Source: Flavobacterium soli DSM 19725 (GTDB lineage Bacteria > Bacteroidota > Bacteroidia > Flavobacteriales > Flavobacteriaceae). From it: 64,000 bases of DNA. This document shows, piece by piece, positions 26,221-35,568 of the stretch. Position 1 is the first letter of the stretch. Every line of letters starts with the position of its first letter. A program made the position numbers and the translations under genes. Location of the stretch: the NCBI RefSeq assembly GCF_000422705.1, contig NZ_AUGO01000002.1, positions 372,001 through 436,000 on the forward strand. Direction: 5' to 3'. Below the pieces are notes generated by a model. It saw only the letters and a list, made by a program, of their open reading frames with translations, was not told the origin of the DNA and searched no databases.

Positions 26221-27399
26221 TTAATATTCAAAAACACCAAACTCACTTTTAATCGTTAGTTTTTTAGTATCCGAAGTTTCAACACGTCCTACAATCTGAG
26301 CATCAACATTGAATGATTTTGAAAGCTCGATGATGTCTTGGGCGATGTTTTCTGGAACATACAATTCCATTCTGTGACCACAATTGAACACTTGGTACAT
26401 TTCTTTCCAATCCGTTTTAGATTGCTCTTGAATCAATTTGAAAAGCGGCGGAATTGGGAATAAATTATCCTTAATCACGTGAACATTGTCAACAAAATGA
26501 AGCACTTTGGTTTGTGCACCACCACTACAATGCACCATTCCGTGAATGTCTTTTGGGGTATATTTATCTAGTATTTTTTTGATAATTGGAGCATAGGTTC
26601 TGGTTGGCGAAAGCACCAATTTCCCAGCATCAATCGGAGAACCTTCAACCGCATCTGTCAATTTCACTTGCCCAGAATAAATCAACTCTTCGGGAACAGC
26701 AGCATCAAAACTCTCAGGATATTTTGTGGCTAGATATTTTTCGAAAACATCATGACGTGCAGAGGTCAATCCATTACTTCCCATACCACCATTATAGCTT
26801 TTTTCATAAGTAGCCTGACCAAAAGAAGCCAGACCCACAATCACATCTCCCCCTTGAATGTTCGCGTTATCCACAACATCACTACGTTTCATTCTTGCTG
26901 TAACGGTCGAATCTACAATGATGGTTCGAACCACATCACCCACATCGGCCGTTTCGCCACCTGTAGAATGAATCGTTACACCAAAGGTTTTCAATTCGCT
27001 AATTAATTCCTCAGTTCCATTGATGATGGCCGAAATAACTTCGGATGGAATTAAATTTTTATTTCTTCCAATAGTTGAAGAAAGTAAGATATTATCAGTT
27101 GCACCAACACATAACAAATCATCGATATTCATGATCAAGGCATCTTGTGAGATTCCTTTCCAAACCGAAATATCGCCAGTTTCTTTCCAATACATATAGG
27201 CCAATGATGATTTAGTTCCTGCCCCATCGGCATGCATGATGATGCAAAAATCTTCATCATTGGTTAGATAATCGGGAACAATTTTGCAAAAAGCCTTTGG
27301 AAATAAACCTTTGTCGATGTTTTTGATGGCGTTGTGAACGTCTTCTTTTGAAGCAGAAACACCACGAAGTGCATATCTTTTACTGGTATCAGAACTCAT
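26221..27399 (-). CDS. purM: phosphoribosylformylglycinamidine cyclo-ligase (AIR synthase), Bacteroidota type
   Basis: A 392-residue purine biosynthesis enzyme (FGAM + ATP to AIR). The AIR-synthase N-terminal domain shows HADGAGTKSSLAYMYWKETGD, MNIDDLLCVGATDNILLSSTIGRN and GGETADVGDVVRT; the C-terminal domain shows DIHGMVHCSGGAQTKVLHFV and FNCGHRMELYVPENIA. Bacteroidota carry this longer, divergent PurM of about 390 residues, which fits. I start at the ATG at 27397-27399 (MSSDTSKRYALRGVSASKED) because the 23 upstream residues are not family-like. Cytosolic. Confidence 0.85.
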   Translation of the reverse strand: MSSDTSKRYALRGVSASKEDVHNAIKNIDKGLFPKAFCKIVPDYLTNDEDFCIIMHADGAGTKSSLAYMYWKETGDISVWKGISQDALIMNIDDLLCVGATDNILLSSTIGRNKNLIPSEVISAIINGTEELISELKTFGVTIHSTGGETADVGDVVRTIIVDSTVTARMKRSDVVDNANIQGGDVIVGLASFGQATYEKSYNGGMGSNGLTSARHDVFEKYLATKYPESFDAAVPEELIYSGQVKLTDAVEGSPIDAGKLVLSPTRTYAPIIKKILDKYTPKDIHGMVHCSGGAQTKVLHFVDNVHVIKDNLFPIPPLFKLIQEQSKTDWKEMYQVFNCGHRMELYVPENIAQDIIELSKSFNVDAQIVGRVETSDTKKLTIKSEFGVFEY

Positions 27400-27472
27400 A
27401 AATTGTGTTGTGTAGTTGTGTCGGCAAATGTAAACATAAAAAAAAAGCCTGCCAAGTGTAATATTCAATATG

Positions 27473-28804
27473 TTAAAGCAATTCCTCTAACAGGAAACGG
27501 AAGTTGAGCTCTTTATTATTTCGACGTATATTAATCGAAATATATTCTCCAGCATCTGCCTTCAACAAGCCATTCATTTCCTGCAAAGAAAGTCGATAGG
27601 CCGATTTATTATTGATGGAAATGATGATGTCGCCTTCTTGTAAACCCGCTTTTTCAGCCAAGGAGTTTTTTCTAATACTATAGATTTCGTAGAGTGGCTT
27701 CAGTTTAAAATTATATCTGAATTCGGATGTTCTTTTTCCTTCATCATAAACAACTTCAGATGAACCAACATTTAATTCAGTTCTAAAAGTCACAAGTTCT
27801 TCAATCCATTGTAGTCCTATGTGATGAATGCTGATTCCTGTAGTGTTGTAGGTAAAAGGTTCATTGAAATGGTTATTTTTTTTGAGATGCATTTTTCCTT
27901 CCTGATAATCAAAGATGATATTGAAACGCTTCAACAATTCACCACCTATTGATCCCGTTCTGTTTTTTACCATTTTTACATTCTGAAGCGAAACCGGGTC
28001 GGGAAAAGAACTTATCGGATTTCTAAATTCAAATTCATTCATGGATAACTTTGCTATTTTCGCCCTTTTGCCGTGTATAGCACCATTAAAACCCCGACCT
28101 AAGAAATCATCAAAGTTTTTTTGTGGGACATGAATGTTTTTGGATTTATTTTCGAAAAGCCACACAGGGTCACTATTCCCAGTATCAATTAGGCATTTTG
28201 CATCAATGGAAGTAGTATCAATTATAACAGCTGTTTGAAGATAAGGCTTGGCATTTTCGATGAAAATCGTAAAGGGTTTATAATTGTAAATGAGTTTTTC
28301 CTTATTGATTTTCGGTTCATTATATATGATTATTCTTTTCTTTAAATAATTAATTTCTATTAGATTTTTTCTAAAGAAATGAGAGCCAATGATGCCATTC
28401 ACAGGAATCCCAAGACTTGATGAAAAATTAAATTCTTCATCAAGTATAATCAAAATTTCATGATTCGTGGATTTTAAACCTTGAAGGGTTAAAATGTTTT
28501 TTGAAGATCTCAAGCCTTCAGTAGAACCTTCATCTCCCAAACCTCTAAGTTTAATCTTTTGAACATTAAAAAGTTTTACTTCTTCTTTTTCATCCAAGCT
28601 AAATAAAATCGTTTCCTCAACCCCTGTGTCCAAAAGGAAATTGAGTTCAACACCGTTCACTTTTATGGGAACAATGATGAGATTATTAATCAATTTGAAA
28701 GGTATTGTTGCTTTCTTTTTTGAAGTGGTAAATTCAAAACCATCTTGAGCAAATAGTAGAGGGCTGCAAAGCAAAAAGCACAATAGTTGAGTTAAAAGTT
28801 TCAT
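27473..28804 (-). CDS. exported aspartyl-protease-fold and PDZ protein
   Basis: A 443-residue exported protein: signal peptide (ending LLFAQDG), two retropepsin-like motifs with catalytic-type Asp (FLLDTGVEET with Asp59, and KCLIDTGNSD with Asp207), and a C-terminal PDZ domain (IRKNSLAEKAGLQEGDIIISINNKSAYRLS, about 360-430). This is the gag-like aspartyl protease/PDZ family of Bacteroidota, placed in the periplasm or outer membrane. Peptidase activity is likely but unproven. It is transcribed alone, and a divergent aminotransferase follows to the right. Confidence 0.87.
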   Translation of the reverse strand: MKLLTQLLCFLLCSPLLFAQDGFEFTTSKKKATIPFKLINNLIIVPIKVNGVELNFLLDTGVEETILFSLDEKEEVKLFNVQKIKLRGLGDEGSTEGLRSSKNILTLQGLKSTNHEILIILDEEFNFSSSLGIPVNGIIGSHFFRKNLIEINYLKKRIIIYNEPKINKEKLIYNYKPFTIFIENAKPYLQTAVIIDTTSIDAKCLIDTGNSDPVWLFENKSKNIHVPQKNFDDFLGRGFNGAIHGKRAKIAKLSMNEFEFRNPISSFPDPVSLQNVKMVKNRTGSIGGELLKRFNIIFDYQEGKMHLKKNNHFNEPFTYNTTGISIHHIGLQWIEELVTFRTELNVGSSEVVYDEGKRTSEFRYNFKLKPLYEIYSIRKNSLAEKAGLQEGDIIISINNKSAYRLSLQEMNGLLKADAGEYISINIRRNNKELNFRFLLEELL

Positions 28805-28921
28805 TTGCCGTAATTTTTAATAAAAATAAAAAATAATCACCAATAATTTGATAATTTATCAAGTTAAAGAATTGGCTCTCAATAAAAAAAATTGCAATTT
28901 TGCACCACTAAAAATTCAATC

Positions 28922-30115
28922 ATGCCAAAAATTTCAAATAAAGGGAAACAGATGCCGGAATCACCAATCAGAAAATTGGTTCCGTATTCAGAAATTGCAA
29001 AGAAAAAAGGTCACAAGGTCTATCATTTGAACATCGGGCAACCGGATATCAAGACGCCAGAAGTGGCAATGAATGCTATTAAAAATGTTGATATAAAAGT
29101 ATTAGAATACAGTCATTCTGCTGGATTTGAAAGCTACAGAAACAAGTTGTCAGCTTATTATAAAAACCACGGACTTCCAATTGATACTGCCGATATTATC
29201 ATTACAACTGGTGGGTCTGAAGCATTGCTTTTCGCTATGGGAAGTACAATGGATACTGATGATGAGATTATTATCCCTGAGCCTTTTTATGCTAATTATA
29301 ATGGTTTTTCAACGGCTTCTGGAGTAAAAGTGGTGCCTGTGATCTCTACGATTGATACAGGATTTGCATTACCTCCAATTGCTGATTTCGAAAAATTAAT
29401 CACTTCAAAAACAAAAGCCATCCTAATTTGCAATCCAGGAAACCCAACAGGATATTTATATTCTAAGGAAGAAATGATGCAACTGGCGGAATTGGTAAAA
29501 AAACACGATTTGTTTTTAATTGCTGATGAGGTGTATCGTGAGTTTACTTACGATGGTGATGTTCACTATTCTGTAATGAACATTCCTGGAATCGAAGAAA
29601 ACGCGATCATGATTGATTCGGTTTCAAAAAGATACAGCATGTGTGGAGCAAGAATTGGTTGCATTGTTTCCAAAAATAAAGAAGTTATGGCAACGGCGAT
29701 GAAATTTGCACAAGCAAGATTGAGTCCGCCAACATTTGCACAAATTGCAAGTGAAGCTGCATTGGAAACACCACAAAGTTATTTTGACGAAGTGATCACG
29801 GAATACAAAGATCGTCGCGATACTTTAATTGCAGAATTGAATGAAATTGAAGGCGTGAAAGTAGCCAATCCAAAAGGAGCTTTCTATTGTATTGCACAAT
29901 TGCCGATTGACAATGCTGATGCTTTTGCTCAATGGCTTTTGGAGTCGTATGACTTGAATGGCGAAACGGTTATGGTAGCTCCAGCAGCAGGATTTTATTC
30001 TACTCCAGGTGTAGGTCTGAACGAAGTTCGTATTGCCTATGTCCTTAAAAAAGAAGATTTAATTCGCAGTGTTGAAATCTTGAAAGAAGCGATTGCGGTT
30101 TATAACGCGAAGTAA
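28922..30115 (+). CDS. pyridoxal-phosphate-dependent class I/II aminotransferase
   Basis: A 397-residue aminotransferase of the aspartate-aminotransferase type: NIGQPDIKTPEVAMNAIK (about 36-53), ITTGGSEALLFAMGSTMDTDDEIIIPEPFYANYNGF, NPGNPTGYLYSKEE, IADEVYREFTYDG (Asp and Tyr that hold the cofactor) and the PLP-lysine motif SVSKRYSMCGARIGC. Start set at the ATG at 28922 (MPKISNKGKQMPE) since it is 10 codons in and resembles family N termini. It transfers an amino group, probably from glutamate to a 2-oxo acid; which one is not clear. Followed by a strong terminator. Confidence 0.9.
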   Translation: MPKISNKGKQMPESPIRKLVPYSEIAKKKGHKVYHLNIGQPDIKTPEVAMNAIKNVDIKVLEYSHSAGFESYRNKLSAYYKNHGLPIDTADIIITTGGSEALLFAMGSTMDTDDEIIIPEPFYANYNGFSTASGVKVVPVISTIDTGFALPPIADFEKLITSKTKAILICNPGNPTGYLYSKEEMMQLAELVKKHDLFLIADEVYREFTYDGDVHYSVMNIPGIEENAIMIDSVSKRYSMCGARIGCIVSKNKEVMATAMKFAQARLSPPTFAQIASEAALETPQSYFDEVITEYKDRRDTLIAELNEIEGVKVANPKGAFYCIAQLPIDNADAFAQWLLESYDLNGETVMVAPAAGFYSTPGVGLNEVRIAYVLKKEDLIRSVEILKEAIAVYNAK

Positions 30116-30138
30116 TTAACTTCTGCTATCAAAGAGAA

Positions 30139-30170
30139 AACCTGTCCTTTTTAATGGGACAGGTTTTTTT
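30139..30170 (+). terminator. terminator of the aminotransferase gene
   Basis: Stem AACCTGTCC/GGACAGGTT (30139-30147 and 30157-30165) with a T8 run, 24 bp after the stop. The same hairpin could serve the opposite MATE gene. Confidence 0.85.
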
Positions 30171-30206
30171 TATGAAATTAAATTTTCCGATTTTTTATTG
30201 ATTTAT

Positions 30207-31631
30207 TTAAACCTGTACCTTCTTCCATTTCCCTCTCTTAAACAATACAAAACTCGCAATGGTAATAGCCGTTTCCGCAACCGGAATGGCAATAAAAACA
30301 CCCATCGGTCCCATTTTTAAATATTTTGCAAGGAAATAAGCAAGCGGAATCTGGAACAACCAAAACCCAATGAGGTTTACCCAAGTTGGTGTCCAAGTAT
30401 CTCCTGCACCATTAAATGCATTGATCATCACCATCCCAATTCCGTAGAAAATATAGCCTGTTGCAATCACACGAACTGCTTTTACGGCATATACTTGGAC
30501 TTCGGGATCATTCGTGAAAAAAGCAACTAAAAGTTCGGCTCCCAATAGCGAAATCAGCATCACACACGCCATGTAAATCACGTTATATTTGGCTGTTTTC
30601 AGAACTGCATCTTCGGCACGTTGTATTTCGTTTGCACCTAAATTTTGTCCAACTAATGTAGCCGCTGCATTACTCAATCCCCAAGCTGGTAAAAGGAAAA
30701 ACATCATCAAACGCATTGCCGTTTGGTATCCAGCCGAACCATTGTCGCCTCCAGTTGTCGCTACCAATTGTGCCAAGAAAATCCAACTGCACGATGCAAT
30801 TACAAACTGCAAGACGGCTGGAGATGCAATGCTAACCAAAGCTTTTATTTGTTCATAATTTGGTTTCAAATAGGCAAGTGTAATCTTCAGCATATTTTTA
30901 CCATTAAACAAATGATACAGCTGATAAGAAACCCCAATACTCCTTCCGACAGTGGTGGCAATTGCAGCACCCGTCAATCCAAAGGCAGGAATTGGTCCGA
31001 AACCATTAATTAAAATCGGACATAAAATGATGTTCGCCAAGTTAGCAATCCAAAGGCTTTTCATGGCTATGGCGGCATTTCCAGCACCTCTGAAAATTCC
31101 GTTGATTAAGAATAACAACATAATCACGATACTTCCACCCATCATAATCTGGATAAAAGGTGTTCCGTGTTCAGCGGCTTCGGGCGAAGCACCCATCAAG
31201 AGCAATATTTCGGTTCCGAAAATGACACCAAGAATACTGATAACAGACGTTATGGAAAACGCAATCAAGATGGCCTGCATTCCTGCTTTTGCAGCAGCAA
31301 CAGGATCTTTCTCGCCAATTCTTCGGGCCACAACTGCTGTAGCAGCCATACTGATTCCAATAGCAAGTGAATAAATAATAGTCAAAACCGATTCGGTCAA
31401 GCCAACGGTTTGGATGGCAAAACTGCTGTTCTCCAAATGGCCAACAAAATACAAATCGACCAAAGCAAAAACCGATTCCATTGCCATTTCCAACATCATT
31501 GGAATAGCCAATAAAATAACGGAAAGCCTGATGCTTCCGATTGTATAATCGATTTCTTCTCCCTTGAGGGATTTTTTAATGACTGATAATATAGTAGAAA
31601 ATATACTTGTAGGTTGTCCTGTGTTCGACAT
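30207..31631 (-). CDS. MATE family efflux transporter
   Basis: A 474-residue inner-membrane antiporter with about 12 hydrophobic helices in two halves (IRLSVILLAIPMMLEMAMESVFALVDLYFVGHL at the start; VGLTESVLTIIYSLAIGISMAATAVVARRIGEKD; the second half begins PAVLQFVIASCSWIFLAQLVATTG). MATE pumps export cationic drugs or metabolites in exchange for Na+ or H+. Length and the two-half layout fit the family. Single gene; nothing nearby reveals a substrate. Confidence 0.92.
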   Translation of the reverse strand: MSNTGQPTSIFSTILSVIKKSLKGEEIDYTIGSIRLSVILLAIPMMLEMAMESVFALVDLYFVGHLENSSFAIQTVGLTESVLTIIYSLAIGISMAATAVVARRIGEKDPVAAAKAGMQAILIAFSITSVISILGVIFGTEILLLMGASPEAAEHGTPFIQIMMGGSIVIMLLFLINGIFRGAGNAAIAMKSLWIANLANIILCPILINGFGPIPAFGLTGAAIATTVGRSIGVSYQLYHLFNGKNMLKITLAYLKPNYEQIKALVSIASPAVLQFVIASCSWIFLAQLVATTGGDNGSAGYQTAMRLMMFFLLPAWGLSNAAATLVGQNLGANEIQRAEDAVLKTAKYNVIYMACVMLISLLGAELLVAFFTNDPEVQVYAVKAVRVIATGYIFYGIGMVMINAFNGAGDTWTPTWVNLIGFWLFQIPLAYFLAKYLKMGPMGVFIAIPVAETAITIASFVLFKRGKWKKVQV

Positions 31632-31784
31632 AATAAAATATAGAAATGTGAAAGAATAGGTTACAGTATGAAACTGAACCTTTTGTTTTTAGCTCTTATG
31701 AATTTGTCCTTTTTTAGAAAGTGAGGACGGCTACAACAATCATATTTTCTGAAGATTAGAAAGACAAATATATTATTTTTTTCA

Positions 31785-31821
31785 AATAAAAAAGCCAACA
31801 ACAATTTTATTTGCTGTTGAC
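31785..31821 (-). terminator. terminator of the hydrophilic-protein gene
   Basis: On the minus strand GTCAACAGCAA (31811-31821) pairs with TTGTTGTTGGC (31794-31804) apart from two wobble pairs and is followed by a T-rich run. It lies 42 bp past the stop at 31863. Confidence 0.7.
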
Positions 31822-31862
31822 TTATAATGACTAAGTATGTTTCTGTGAAAATCTGTGTTTAG

Positions 31863-32204
31863 CTATTCATCAAGTTTCATATTTCCTCGATTCTCATGGT
31901 TTTCAGGATGTGAATTGGGATAGCGATTAGGTGTTACATCCGAATTTCTATCTTTATTCTCAACGGTTTTCTGATTCTGATTGTCATTGTTCGTAGTTTT
32001 AGTTTCAGAAGTTGCATCCTTGGAATTTTCTAAATTTCTATCGACATTTCGGGCTCTTTTCACTACGTCAGCGTTTCCATCTGTATCTTTTTCTACTTCG
32101 TTTTTCAAATCAGGAGTGTCTTTTGGCATATTTTTGCCACTAAATCCTTCATTCAATTGTTGCTCGTTATTGGTTTTCTTAGCACCTAGATCTTTATTTT
32201 CCAT
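31863..32204 (-). CDS. hydrophilic, probably disordered small protein
   Basis: A 113-residue product that is almost wholly charged or polar (Lys, Asp, Glu, Asn, Gln), starting MENKDLGAKKTNNEQQLNEGF and ending NHENRGNMKLDE. No signal peptide, helix-strand pattern or motif; it looks intrinsically disordered. Flavobacteria encode many such small stress-type hydrophilic proteins. Function unknown. It is transcribed leftward, with its own terminator, away from the pseudouridine synthase gene. Confidence 0.65.
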   Translation of the reverse strand: MENKDLGAKKTNNEQQLNEGFSGKNMPKDTPDLKNEVEKDTDGNADVVKRARNVDRNLENSKDATSETKTTNNDNQNQKTVENKDRNSDVTPNRYPNSHPENHENRGNMKLDE

Positions 32205-32300
32205 AGCATTGGTTTTTTTGAGGTTGATTATCTTATAATATTACGATTTATAACCCAAAGAAGCCATTCAATTAACATTGCTTTAATTGACAAACAAACT

Positions 32301-32308
32301 TATCTTTG
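32301..32308 (+). promoter_or_regulatory. -7 promoter box for the pseudouridine synthase gene
   Basis: TATCTTTG matches TAnnTTTG. It covers the TTG at 32306, so that TTG cannot be the start; the ATG at 32324 is used instead. The leader is only about 10 nt. Confidence 0.6.
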
Positions 32309-32323
32309 CCGATATTCTCAAAA

Positions 32324-32890
32324 ATGAAACACCAGCATTACATCATCCACAAGCCTTATGGTTATCTGAGTCAGTTTATTTATGAACAGAAAAGGAATAA
32401 AAAACTGCTAGGTGAATTGTATGCTTTCGCAGAGGGAACGATGGCAATTGGCCGTTTGGATGAAGATTCAGAAGGACTGTTGCTTCTAACAACCGATGGA
32501 AAAGTGAGTGAGAAAGTGAGAAGCAAAAAAGTGGATAAGGAATATTATGTGCAAGTCGATGGCATCATTACCAATGAAGCCATCCAGCAAATAAAAAAAG
32601 GAGTTGAAATTGGTTTTGAAGGTCAAAAATACATGACTTTGCCTTGTGAAGCGTCAAAAATAGAAGTACCTAATTTCGCTCCACGTTCCAAAAAAATACG
32701 TGACGAACGCCACGGACCAACAAGTTGGGCTTCCATAACTGTCAATGAAGGAAAATTTCGTCAAGTGAGGAAAATGACTGCCGCTGTCGGATTTCCAACC
32801 TTAAGATTGGTCAGAGTAAGAATCGGAAACGTTCATCTAAGCGATTTAAAATCAGGCGAAGTAGTAGAAGTAACCGATTTTTCAATATAG
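32324..32890 (+). CDS. rRNA pseudouridine synthase (RluE-like)
   Basis: A 188-residue enzyme of the RsuA/RluE group. The catalytic-loop motif AIGRLDEDSEGLLLLTTDGKVSEKV (Asp46 in GRLD) is clear, as is HKPYGYLSQF near the start and NEGKFRQVRKMTAAVGFPTLRLVRVRIGNVHL at the end. It converts a specific uridine in 23S rRNA to pseudouridine; RluE acts on U2457 in E. coli, but equivalence here is inferred. No separate S4 domain is present, as in RluE. Followed by trmL after 40 bp, probably one transcript. Confidence 0.88.
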   Translation: MKHQHYIIHKPYGYLSQFIYEQKRNKKLLGELYAFAEGTMAIGRLDEDSEGLLLLTTDGKVSEKVRSKKVDKEYYVQVDGIITNEAIQQIKKGVEIGFEGQKYMTLPCEASKIEVPNFAPRSKKIRDERHGPTSWASITVNEGKFRQVRKMTAAVGFPTLRLVRVRIGNVHLSDLKSGEVVEVTDFSI

Positions 32891-32930
32891 ATTTCCAAAA
32901 CCCAATACCCATAACCCTAAACCTCTAAAA

Positions 32931-33380
32931 ATGTTAAACATCGTCCTAGTAGAACCCGAAATACCAAATAACACAGGAAACATAGGCCGTTTATGTGTTG
33001 GAACCGGAAATAGATTACACCTTATTCATCCTTTCGGATTTCAAATTACGGATAAAAATCTCAAACGTTCTGGACTTGATTATTGGGTGCATCTCGATTG
33101 GAAGGAATACCAAAATGTTGGAGAATGGGTTTCGGCTATTCCAGATACTTCACGCGTTTTCTTGTTCAGTTCCCATGCTGAAAAATCCTATTTAAAAGAA
33201 ACATTTCAAGATGGCGATTGGCTTGTTTTCGGTAAGGAAAGCGTTGGCTTGAGCCAGGAAGTTCTTGTAATGTTTCAAAATCATCTGATGATTCCCATTT
33301 CACCATTGGTTAGAAGTTACAACCTTGCAAATTCTGTAGCTTTTGCAATTGGCGAAGCCAAAAGACAACTTTCAATTTAA
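32931..33380 (+). CDS. trmL: tRNA (cytidine/uridine-34 2'-O)-methyltransferase
   Basis: A 149-residue SPOUT (knotted) methyltransferase. Diagnostic parts: LVEPEIPNNTGNIGRLCVGTGNRLHLI at the N terminus, GLDYWVHLDW, VFGKESVGLSQEV and the trefoil-knot end IPISPLVRSYNLANSVAFAIGEAKRQL. The family methylates the ribose of the wobble base in tRNA-Leu isoacceptors using SAM. Length matches TrmL (about 150). Co-directional with the pseudouridine synthase, so this is a small RNA-modification unit. Confidence 0.92.
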   Translation: MLNIVLVEPEIPNNTGNIGRLCVGTGNRLHLIHPFGFQITDKNLKRSGLDYWVHLDWKEYQNVGEWVSAIPDTSRVFLFSSHAEKSYLKETFQDGDWLVFGKESVGLSQEVLVMFQNHLMIPISPLVRSYNLANSVAFAIGEAKRQLSI

Positions 33381-33388
33381 AAAAATAC

Positions 33389-33396
33389 TATATTTG
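33389..33396 (+). promoter_or_regulatory. -7 promoter box for the methyltransferase gene
   Basis: TATATTTG fits TAnnTTTG, 23 bp before the ATG at 33420. Confidence 0.6.
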
Positions 33397-33419
33397 AAAG
33401 AACCTTCATTCTTTTAAAT

Positions 33420-35027
33420 ATGACCGATAAATCTCAATTAAGAAGTTCAATTTTCAAACATCTCGACGGCTTGGCGGTTGCTCCAGTTGCAATTGCATTA
33501 AAAAATAAAGGTGTTTTAGATTTTATTTTAGATAAAAAGCAGGTTCAATTAGCTGAAATTACTGCTGCTTTCAAGGCAAATGAAGGTTATCTGAATGTTG
33601 GTTTGAGAATCCTGGCTTCACAGGGTTTTTTAGAGTATGAAGTCGATAATGCAAGCCAAGAGATTACAATTTCGGTAAACGAAAAAACAGGAATTGCTTT
33701 TTCTTTTTTCCATTTGTATGAAGATGTGGTCGATTTATTGCAGTTTTCTACCCAATTTCATCCGCGTCTTTTTGAAGATGCCCCGTTTGAAAAACTCAAT
33801 GTTATCTTTGAAAAATACAAGAAAAACTACGGTATCGTTTTCTCCGAGGATGAACTTACAAATACTATTCAAAATCAAATTTTAAAGCATATCGAGGGTT
33901 ATCTAATCGGACCAACAATCGTTCGTTTGGCCATGAACGGAATGTTTCATAAATATTTTATGGAGACTTCTTTCAAGCCGGAAGAGTTTCATAAATCGCC
34001 CGAAAATTTTAAAAAGATATTGGATTTCTTCGTTCATCTTGGATGGTTTTTGGAGAAAAATAGTAACTATCAATTTACAGAAATGGGACTTTTTTATGCC
34101 AAAAGAGCAAGTGCCTATGGTGTTACGGTTTCCTATTTGCCAACATTTGCACGAATTGAAGAACTGATTTTTGGCGATCCATCTGTCTTGAGAATGGTTG
34201 CCGATGGCGAAAATGAAATCCACGTTGACCGAGAAATGAACGTTTGGGGAAGCGGCGGAGCTCACGATACTTATTTTAAAGTGGTGGATGAAATTATTGT
34301 CAAGCTTTTTAATTTGCCAATTGAAGAACAACCCAAAGGAATATTGGATATGGGTTGTGGTAATGGCGCTTTTTTGCAACATATTTTTGAAGTCATTAAC
34401 AGGCAAACTTTACGTGGAAAAATGCTCGATGAATATCCATTATTTTTAGTTGGAGCCGATTATAACCAAGCTGCTTTGAAAGTTACCCGAGCCAATTTGA
34501 TCAAGGCTGATATTTGGGCAAAAGTAATTTGGGGTGATATTGGAAGACCAGATGTGCTTTCGGATGACTTGAAGGAAAACTACAATATCGACTTGAAAGA
34601 TTTGCTCAATGTGAGAACCTTTCTGGATCACAACCGAATTTGGGAAGAACCGAACCACATCCACAAAGACAGAATTAGCAATTCTTCTGGAGCATTTGCA
34701 TTCAGAGGAAAAAGAATCAGTAATAATTTAGTGGAAGATAATTTGCTTGAACATTTGCAGAAATGGTCGCCTTATGTTCGGAAATTTGGCTTGCTTTTGA
34801 TTGAGTTGCATACCATACATCCGAAACTTACCACTGCCAATTTAGGTCGAACTGCAGCAACAGCCTATGATGCCACTCACGGTTTTTCTGACCAATATAT
34901 TGTGGAAATTGATGTTTTTAATAGTGTTGCATCTGAAGCAGGATTGTTTCCGGATCCCACTATTTTTAGAAGATTTCCAGATGCCGATACTGCTACAGTA
35001 AGTATTAATTTATTGAAAGGAAAATAA
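33420..35027 (+). CDS. two-domain SAM-dependent methyltransferase, AprA-like
   Basis: A 535-residue protein: an N-terminal mostly helical part with winged-helix-like pieces (HLDGLAVAPVAIALKNKGVLDFIL, NEGYLNVGLRILASQGFLEY) and a C-terminal class I methyltransferase domain whose SAM-binding motif I is GILDMGCGNGAFL (about 305-317), followed by FLVGADYNQAALKVTRANL. The long N-terminal region and overall length resemble the methyltransferase units of PKS starter modules such as AprA MT, but no PKS gene is present, so that likeness is tentative. Substrate unknown. Its stop codon abuts that of the convergent next gene. Confidence 0.72.
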   Translation: MTDKSQLRSSIFKHLDGLAVAPVAIALKNKGVLDFILDKKQVQLAEITAAFKANEGYLNVGLRILASQGFLEYEVDNASQEITISVNEKTGIAFSFFHLYEDVVDLLQFSTQFHPRLFEDAPFEKLNVIFEKYKKNYGIVFSEDELTNTIQNQILKHIEGYLIGPTIVRLAMNGMFHKYFMETSFKPEEFHKSPENFKKILDFFVHLGWFLEKNSNYQFTEMGLFYAKRASAYGVTVSYLPTFARIEELIFGDPSVLRMVADGENEIHVDREMNVWGSGGAHDTYFKVVDEIIVKLFNLPIEEQPKGILDMGCGNGAFLQHIFEVINRQTLRGKMLDEYPLFLVGADYNQAALKVTRANLIKADIWAKVIWGDIGRPDVLSDDLKENYNIDLKDLLNVRTFLDHNRIWEEPNHIHKDRISNSSGAFAFRGKRISNNLVEDNLLEHLQKWSPYVRKFGLLLIELHTIHPKLTTANLGRTAATAYDATHGFSDQYIVEIDVFNSVASEAGLFPDPTIFRRFPDADTATVSINLLKGK

Positions 35028-35522
35028 TTATTTCTGGATATAAGTCGCAAAAGAACTGATCATTTTATTGACGGTACTTTCAAACGAAGGCTTTATTTCT
35101 TCGAAGCCTTCCTTTAATTTTCCTTCTGGGGTAAAATAATCTGCAATTGTAGATTCTATGAGCTTATCTTTCATGTAAATTTCCTTGACGGTAAATTTTA
35201 GCGTATAATTTTTTTCGCCAAATTCAACCGCAAGTGTATATTTTACAGTAAAAAAATAGGGATCACCAAGACTGTAATAATGGAAAGCACTTGGTTTCAA
35301 GGCATCAATTTTTAGTGAATTGGAAGTAACTTCATAAACATCAGCCCCTTTTTTATTGTAAAACAAAGCCCAACTTTTTGAAGCTTCAATTAGATTTTCA
35401 AGCGGAATATTTGGTTTAACGATGGTTACGGTTGGAAAACCATTTGGCGAAAGCTCAATTTTATCTTGTGAAAAGGCGAAACAGGTATAAAAAAAGAAAG
35501 CTGTTAAAAGGAACTTTTTCAT
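35028..35522 (-). CDS. exported DUF4468-like protein
   Basis: A 164-residue exported protein: signal peptide (ending CFAFSQ), then a beta-strand-rich region (PNIPLENLIEASKSWALFYNKKGADVYEVTSNSLKIDALKPSAFHYYSL...FFTVKYTLAVEFGEKNYTLKFTVKEIYM) resembling the DUF4468 TBP-like domain of Bacteroidota. Function unknown. Its stop codon is directly next to that of the convergent methyltransferase, with no space for a terminator. Confidence 0.75.
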   Translation of the reverse strand: MKKFLLTAFFFYTCFAFSQDKIELSPNGFPTVTIVKPNIPLENLIEASKSWALFYNKKGADVYEVTSNSLKIDALKPSAFHYYSLGDPYFFTVKYTLAVEFGEKNYTLKFTVKEIYMKDKLIESTIADYFTPEGKLKEGFEEIKPSFESTVNKMISSFATYIQK

Positions 35523-35568
35523 TTTATTTAATTTTTTTCTTATAAAGATAGACGATACAGAATAGAAA

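Noticed and set aside
32306..32323. TTG start upstream of the pseudouridine synthase ATG
   Set aside because: The TTG is part of the -7 box TATCTTTG, so it would be upstream of the transcription start.
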